This document shows, piece after piece, positions 59,470 through 64,000 of a stretch of DNA of 64,000 nt. The position numbers and the translations under genes are program-made. Below the pieces are notes generated by a model. The model was given only the letters and a program-made list of their open reading frames with translations. It was not told the DNA's origin and did no database searches. The stretch's first letter is position 1. Every line of letters begins with the position of its first letter. Source of the stretch: an uncultured Eubacteriales bacterium (lineage in GTDB: Bacteria; Bacillota; Clostridia; Oscillospirales; Acutalibacteraceae); the NCBI GenBank assembly GCA_934511365.1, contig CAKSWC010000004.1, positions 62,001-126,000 of the forward strand, given 5' to 3'.

Positions 59470-60213
59470 CTATTCGGTTATGGATTTATAAAAGTCAAGT
59501 GTTTTGTATTTTCGCATTGTTATGTTTTTTAAGTACCGCTCGCTCACATCGCTCAAAAGCTCAAGCGACGGCTTTGAAAGAGTGAAGGAAAAGACCTTTT
59601 CCGGCTCGCTCAAACAGATGTGTCTCATTGCCGTTACAACCCCGAGCGGCAAGGCCACCGTTTTTTCCTCCGGAATGCAGTCTGAGCAGAAAAGCTTTCC
59701 TGAGTATGGCGAAAAGTACATTGTTCCGCTTTCAAACTTTCCGCAATTTGCGCAGCCAATGACTGACGGCATATATCCGGCAAGGGAGAGAAAACGCAGC
59801 TCCGTTGCGGCCTTGATGAGCACTTTGTTCCGTTTGTTCTGTGCAACAAAATATATTGCATTGAGAAGAAGGCGCAAAAACTCGTCCGCCTCCTCCTCTC
59901 TGACCGAAAGCTCATAGGCAAGCTCCGCAAAATATTGAGCAAGCGAGAGCGAAACAATATCCTCCCTAAGCAAAAAAAAGACTTCCTTTGCCGCCGCTTC
60001 GATTATTGTGTAAACCCCGTTCTTTTTTTGCTCAATAACAAAATCAGAATAGCACAGAAGCCCGGTTGAAGCGGCGTTCCTGCTCTTTGGGCTGCGCACT
60101 CCATTGACAAAAGCCCTGATTACACCGTTTTTCCGGGTAAGCAGGGTAACGAGTCTGTCGCGTTCGCCGGCCGATTGTTCACGAATGACAATGCCGTCCG
60201 TTTTAATAATCAT
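59470..60213 (-). CDS. recO: DNA repair protein RecO
   Basis: 247 residues; mediates RecA loading with RecR and anneals ssDNA. N-terminal OB domain (TDGIVIREQSAGERDRLVTLLT, quoted in part) and a C-terminal zinc finger seen as IGCANCGKFE and LFCSDCI. The start at 60213 is set by the conserved MIIKTDGIV beginning; it overlaps the upstream small gene by 11 nt. Confidence 0.94.
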   Translation of the reverse strand: MIIKTDGIVIREQSAGERDRLVTLLTRKNGVIRAFVNGVRSPKSRNAASTGLLCYSDFVIEQKKNGVYTIIEAAAKEVFFLLREDIVSLSLAQYFAELAYELSVREEEADEFLRLLLNAIYFVAQNKRNKVLIKAATELRFLSLAGYMPSVIGCANCGKFESGTMYFSPYSGKLFCSDCIPEEKTVALPLGVVTAMRHICLSEPEKVFSFTLSKPSLELLSDVSERYLKNITMRKYKTLDFYKSITE

Positions 60214-60439
60214 AGTCTGTAAAGTCCCCGTAATCGTCTGTGTACTCAATGTCTTTGCGCCTTTCCATTGCGGGAAAGTCGCTGTCAAAATTATTGACGA
60301 ATTCCTCGGCGAATTCCTCGGAAAACTCATCGCCGGAAAAGGGAGTGATCTTTTTTTCGTCCCTTGCGTTTTTATAGTTGAGATAATCCGAGACCTTGCC
60401 GGTTTTCATAAAAATTTTCCAAAGCTCTTTCTTGCCCAT
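60203..60439 (-). CDS. YqzL-like small protein with acidic extension
   Basis: 78 residues. The N-terminal third, LWKIFMKTGKVSDYLNYK, follows the YqzL pattern, and YqzL sits between era and recO in Bacillus, exactly this position. Usual members are about 45-50 residues; this one adds a very acidic tail (FSEEFAEEFVNNFDSDF, DYGDFTDYDY). AGGAG before the ATG. Function of YqzL is unknown. Confidence 0.7.
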   Translation of the reverse strand: MGKKELWKIFMKTGKVSDYLNYKNARDEKKITPFSGDEFSEEFAEEFVNNFDSDFPAMERRKDIEYTDDYGDFTDYDY

Positions 60440-60537
60440 AATGCCGCTCTCCTTTAATGCAAAGTTGTTGCCTTCATAAAATACTTTGCACAGAAAAAGC
60501 GGGTTTTAAACAAGGTAAATTATTCTTTGGCCATTTT

Positions 60538-61431
60538 TTAATCGAGGCCGAAGTTGTGGATAAGGCCCTCTCTGTTGCGCCATCCTTCTTTAACTTTGAC
60601 CCAGCATTTGAGGTTGACGCGGCAGCCGAAAAAGCGCTCCATGTCCTGCCGGGCATAGGTTGAAATGCGCTTGAGCATTGCGCCGCCTTTGCCTATTATG
60701 ATGCCCTTATGGCTCTCTTTTTCGCAGTATATTACCGCTTCAACGTCCATGAGGTCGGTATCGGCCCTTTCACGCATTTTTTCAATGGAAACGGCAACAC
60801 CGTGGGGAATTTCCCTGTCAAGAAGCCGAAGCATTTTTTCCCTTATCATTTCTCCGGCAAGAACCCTTTCCGGCTGGTCGGTCAAGGTATCGTCCGGAAA
60901 GAAGTGTTCAGACGGAAAAGCAAGCGCGCAAAGCTCATTGCACAGCGCGTCCATTCCGTCATTCCTGAGCGCAGAAACGGGAACAACGGCCTCAAAATCA
61001 TACTGAGACGAAAGGAAAGCCATGCGCTTCATGAGGTCGGTTTTGACCTGAACGGTATCAATCTTGTTGATAACAAGAACCACCGGCATCTTCTGCTCGC
61101 GGAACTTTTTGAGCAGTTCCTTTTCTGCGTCACGCAGTTCACCCTCCGGCTCAACAACAAACATACAAGCGTCAACGCCGCCAATGCTTTCCGTAACAGC
61201 CTTATTCATCTTTTCGCCAAGCTTGTTATGCGGCCGGTGGAAGCCGGGTGTATCGGTGAAAACAAGCTGAGTTTCGCCCTTTGTGAGAACGCCCATAATT
61301 CTTGTTCTTGTTGTCTGCGGCTTATCGGAAACGATTGCAACCTTGGCCGAGATAAGGCGGTTGAGAATTGATGATTTTCCAACATTCGGACAGCCGACTA
61401 TTGCAATAAATGCGGTTTTTGTTTCTGTCAT
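60538..61431 (-). CDS. era: GTPase Era
   Basis: 297 residues; assembles the 30S subunit by binding 16S rRNA. G1 GCPNVGKSS, G2 TTRTRIMG, G3 DTPGF, G4 NKID and the C-terminal KH domain with GIIIGKGGAMLKRI. The start overlaps the preceding transporter stop by 4 nt. An 8-bp inverted repeat TGCAAAGT/ACTTTGCA (60458-60490) separates it from the YqzL-like gene. Confidence 0.98.
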   Translation of the reverse strand: MTETKTAFIAIVGCPNVGKSSILNRLISAKVAIVSDKPQTTRTRIMGVLTKGETQLVFTDTPGFHRPHNKLGEKMNKAVTESIGGVDACMFVVEPEGELRDAEKELLKKFREQKMPVVLVINKIDTVQVKTDLMKRMAFLSSQYDFEAVVPVSALRNDGMDALCNELCALAFPSEHFFPDDTLTDQPERVLAGEMIREKMLRLLDREIPHGVAVSIEKMRERADTDLMDVEAVIYCEKESHKGIIIGKGGAMLKRISTYARQDMERFFGCRVNLKCWVKVKEGWRNREGLIHNFGLD

Positions 61432-62339
61432 TTCTTTTTCCTCTTAAAATCAATTTCTCCAAACAGAGTTGAGCCGAGAATAAGAACGGCTCCGATTGCG
61501 CCAAACAAAGTGAGCTTTTCGCGCAGAACAAGCGCGGAAAGCAGGATTGCAAGGGCGGGGTCTATGTAACTGAAAAGCGCGGTTGTCTGCGCCGGAAGGC
61601 GGCCGACCGAGCCGAAATAAAGCGTATATGAAAAGCCGGTATGAACAACGCCGAGAAGAATCAGCAGAAAAACGGCCTTAACGCTGTAATCAAGCGTGGC
61701 AACATTCTCCTTCAAAAGGACATACGGCGTTACGGCAACAGCGGCAAAAAAGAGCTGAAAAATTGTTCTGTCCGTGTCGTTTATATCGCGCAGCTTTTTG
61801 TTGAGGAGCATTACGGACGAATAAAACACAGCAGCCCCGATTCCGAAGAGAATGCCTTTAAGCTCGTTTCCGCCCGGAAAACCGCTTTGGGCTATGCCGG
61901 AAACAAAAACCATTCCGACCAAAGCGCAGAGCACGCAGACAATCTTTTTTGCGGTCAGCTTTTCCTTGAGAACAAACGGAGAAGCAAGGAGAACAAAAAT
62001 GGGCGCAAGATAATAGCACAGCGTTGCGGTTGCAACGGAGGTATAGTTATAGGACAAAAAAAGGAACATCCAGTTGCAGCCGATGGCCGCGCCGGAAGCA
62101 ATAAGCAGGGCAATGTTCTTTTTAACCGCCTCAAAGTCAATGCGCCTTCTTCTGAAAAGATTCAAAAGAAGAAGGAACGCAACGCCCAAAAAGCCCCTTG
62201 CCATTGCAATGAAACCCGACGGGAACGGAATGTTGCGGACAAAGATTCCGATTGTTCCGAAAACCGCCATTGAAAAAGCAAGCTTTGCCTTTGAGAATAT
62301 TATATCATTATTTTTTTCTTTTTGCATTTGGAAAATCAT
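61428..62339 (-). CDS. EamA/DMT-family transporter
   Basis: 303 residues with ten membrane segments in two EamA halves (ILFGIGAAVFYSSVMLLNKK begins the second). Such proteins export amino acids or metabolites; the substrate cannot be predicted. Translationally coupled to era by overlap, an unusual pairing. No clear SD; a second ATG four codons in is possible. Confidence 0.88.
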   Translation of the reverse strand: MIFQMQKEKNNDIIFSKAKLAFSMAVFGTIGIFVRNIPFPSGFIAMARGFLGVAFLLLLNLFRRRRIDFEAVKKNIALLIASGAAIGCNWMFLFLSYNYTSVATATLCYYLAPIFVLLASPFVLKEKLTAKKIVCVLCALVGMVFVSGIAQSGFPGGNELKGILFGIGAAVFYSSVMLLNKKLRDINDTDRTIFQLFFAAVAVTPYVLLKENVATLDYSVKAVFLLILLGVVHTGFSYTLYFGSVGRLPAQTTALFSYIDPALAILLSALVLREKLTLFGAIGAVLILGSTLFGEIDFKRKKK

Positions 62340-62361
62340 CTTTTTTGAACGGAAGGCAAAG

Positions 62362-62964
62362 TTATCTTATCTGTGATTTGAGCTTTTTTGAAATTGGAGC
62401 AAGTGCAGCGCCGCAGACACCGCAGGCAGCGGCCTCAACAAGAGCGTTCACTCCGGCAAAAAGGGCGGCGAACATGAAAACATTCGTTGCGCCGAGCTGC
62501 TCGGCAACCGATTGAATATAGTCGGTCTTATAGAAGAGCAAAGCGAGCAGGCCGACAAAGCCAACGGTGTTGATAATTGCAGCCGAAAGGAAGGAGACAA
62601 TTCCGCTGAGGGCTGAATTGACTTTTTTGCTCATCGCCTCAAAAATCCACGCCGAAAAAAATCCGAGCGCCATTCGCGGAAGCATACAAACAAGAAAGGT
62701 TTTGACGGGGCTGATTGAAAGGAGTGCTGCGCCGAATGCGCTTGCGCCAAAGCACTGAACAAAACTTGAAACGCCAAAAGCCGTTCCAAGCAAAAGTCCG
62801 CCCCATTTTCCGAGCAGAGTTCCGCCGAAGGCAACCGGAATTGCAATGAGGGTGATTTCAATCAAGCCGAACTTGAGATATCCGATTGGCGTTAAGGTCA
62901 TAACTGCAATTATTGCAATAAAAGCCGCCGAAAGTGTAAGAAAGAAAATGTTATTTTTTTTCAT
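62362..62964 (-). CDS. ECF transporter S component
   Basis: 200 residues with six hydrophobic segments in the arrangement of energy-coupling-factor substrate-binding subunits: FAAFIAII-like start (LSAAFIAIIAVMTLTPIGYLK), GGLLLGTAFGVSSFVQ and a central FLVCMLPRMALGFF. The vitamin substrate is not identifiable; no EcfA/EcfT genes are here, so it uses a shared module. The ATG at 62964 follows AAAGGA. Confidence 0.8.
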   Translation of the reverse strand: MKKNNIFFLTLSAAFIAIIAVMTLTPIGYLKFGLIEITLIAIPVAFGGTLLGKWGGLLLGTAFGVSSFVQCFGASAFGAALLSISPVKTFLVCMLPRMALGFFSAWIFEAMSKKVNSALSGIVSFLSAAIINTVGFVGLLALLFYKTDYIQSVAEQLGATNVFMFAALFAGVNALVEAAACGVCGAALAPISKKLKSQIR

Positions 62965-63038
62965 TGTAATCATTCCTTTTTAAATTAGTTCTGCGATACA
63001 AAACACCGCCGCTGTTTGGTGACTTGAAAATTTGTTGC

Positions 63039-63072
63039 AAAAAGGGGGAAAGCATGAAACTTCCCCCCCGTA
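63039..63072 (-). terminator. Terminator of pnp
   Basis: G-rich/C-rich stem (GGGGGGAAG with CTTTCCCCC) followed by TTTTT on the minus strand, directly after the pnp stop. Confidence 0.8.
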
Positions 63073-63080
63073 TTGTTTAA

Positions 63081-64000
63081 TTATCTGCGGTCTCTTCTGT
63101 CGCCGTTTCTTCTCGGTCCGCGGCCTCTTTGCGGCTTTCTTTCGCTCTCGCCGCCGTCATCTTCGGGAGTGAGACCCTCAATTTCAATGAGTGCGTCACG
63201 TCTTGAAAGATTGATTCTTCCCTGGTCGTCAATTTCAATAACCTTAACAATGACCTCATCGCCAACGGCAACGCAGTCCTCAACCTTTTCAACGCGCTTA
63301 ACGTCAAGCTTGCTGATGTGAACAAGTCCCTCCTTGCCCGGTGCAATTTCAACAAAAGCACCAAAGCTCATGAGTCTTGTTACAACGCCGCGGAAAATTG
63401 AGCCGACTTCCGGGTCGTTTGCAATGGTTTCGATTATTGTTATTGCGCGCTTAGCGTTCTCAAGGTCAAGGGCGGAAACAAAGATTGAGCCGTCCTCTTC
63501 AACGTCAACCTTGCAGTCGCACTCAGCGCAGATTTTCTGGATAACTTTGCCCTGCTTGCCGATAACATCGCCGATCTTGTCCGGATCAATCTTGGTTGTG
63601 AGCATCTTCGGAGCATACTTTGAAAGCTCTTTTCTCGGCTCAGCAATGCAGGGAAGGATAACCTCGTCAAGAATCTTGCAGCGAGCGTCATAGGTCTTTG
63701 AAAGAGCCTCTTTGATGATGGCCGGGGTAAGACCGTGGATTTTAAGATCCATCTGGATTGCGGTGATACCCTTTTTGGTACCGGCAACCTTAAAGTCCAT
63801 ATCGCCGAAGAAGTCCTCAAGACCCTGGATATCGACCATAGTCATGAAGCGTTCGCCCTCTGTGATAAGTCCGCAGGAGATACCGGCAACGGGAGCCTTA
63901 ATCGGCACACCGGCAGCCATGAGGGAAAGCGTTGAACCGCAAACGGAAGCCTGGGAGGTTGAACCGTTTGAAGAAAGAACCTCGGAAACAAGGCGGATTG
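63081..64000 (-). CDS. pnp: Polynucleotide phosphorylase (C-terminal 306 residues; starts outside the window)
   Basis: 3'-5' exoribonuclease of RNA decay. The visible part covers the end of the second RNase PH core (SSNGSTSQASVCGSTLSLMA, GVPIKAPVAGISCGL, VDIQGLEDFFGDMDFKVAG), the KH domain (DKIGDVIGKQGKVIQKI) and the S1 domain (GVVTRLMSFGAFVEIAPGKE), ending in an Arg-rich tail (RGRGPRRNGDRRDRR). Complete at the C-terminus. Confidence 0.98.
   Translation of the reverse strand, partial: IRLVSEVLSSNGSTSQASVCGSTLSLMAAGVPIKAPVAGISCGLITEGERFMTMVDIQGLEDFFGDMDFKVAGTKKGITAIQMDLKIHGLTPAIIKEALSKTYDARCKILDEVILPCIAEPRKELSKYAPKMLTTKIDPDKIGDVIGKQGKVIQKICAECDCKVDVEEDGSIFVSALDLENAKRAITIIETIANDPEVGSIFRGVVTRLMSFGAFVEIAPGKEGLVHISKLDVKRVEKVEDCVAVGDEVIVKVIEIDDQGRINLSRRDALIEIEGLTPEDDGGESERKPQRGRGPRRNGDRRDRR

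Overview
The window is a chromosomal segment of a Gram-positive anaerobe of the class Clostridia, most likely Oscillospirales (Ruminococcaceae-like). The evidence is a PolC-type replicase, AddAB instead of RecBCD, a primary sigma factor beside dnaG, the fakA-recG and era-yqzL-recO neighbourhoods, a CIRCE-controlled groESL operon, a membrane pyrophosphatase, sigma-A promoters with 16-18 bp spacing, strong GGAGG ribosome sites, and repeated small secreted proteins with a signal peptide style common in that group. The species assignment is inference.

Layout: 1-8.8 kb (minus) is a core operon for UMP kinase, ribosome recycling, polyprenyl and phospholipid precursors, the MEP isoprenoid pathway and the start of polC. 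This polC lacks the exonuclease insert usual in the family. 8.9-14.6 kb (minus) holds pcrA and two tandem secreted LCAT-like hydrolases. 14.8-16.1 kb (plus) holds a YbaK-type deacylase and a DUF4160/DUF2442 pair, followed by a 40-bp palindromic repeat array. 16.3-17.6 kb (minus) is a row of three separately transcribed small amphipathic protein genes. 17.8-29.8 kb (minus) is rpoD-dnaG-dgt, yigZ, rpmE and addAB. 30-39.4 kb (plus) is a histidine phosphatase, YmdB, a peptide-binding lipoprotein, fakA-recG, luxS, another amphipathic secreted protein and hppA. A tRNA-Thr and a decayed stretch follow. 40.4-47.9 kb (plus) is a signalling and envelope cluster: a split histidine kinase, a LuxR-type regulator, a receiver-like protein, a secreted protein, an SPFH/zinc-ribbon protein and a DUF4428 protein. 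48-57 kb mixes a class B PBP, groESL, a secreted papain-like protein, a Na/Pi transporter, a GH20 hexosaminidase and two zinc-ribbon membrane proteins, with two more microprotein genes. 57-64 kb (minus) is mutS2, recO, yqzL-like, era, two transporters and the end of pnp.

The most unusual theme is a scattered set of tiny proteins (38-52 residues, no signal peptide) that consist almost entirely of one neutral amphipathic helix, like staphylococcal delta-toxin/PSM peptides. Each has its own near-consensus promoter, strong SD and, in all four cases, a hairpin terminator. Related amphipathic tails occur at the C-termini of secreted proteins in the same window. I do not recognise this set as a described system.
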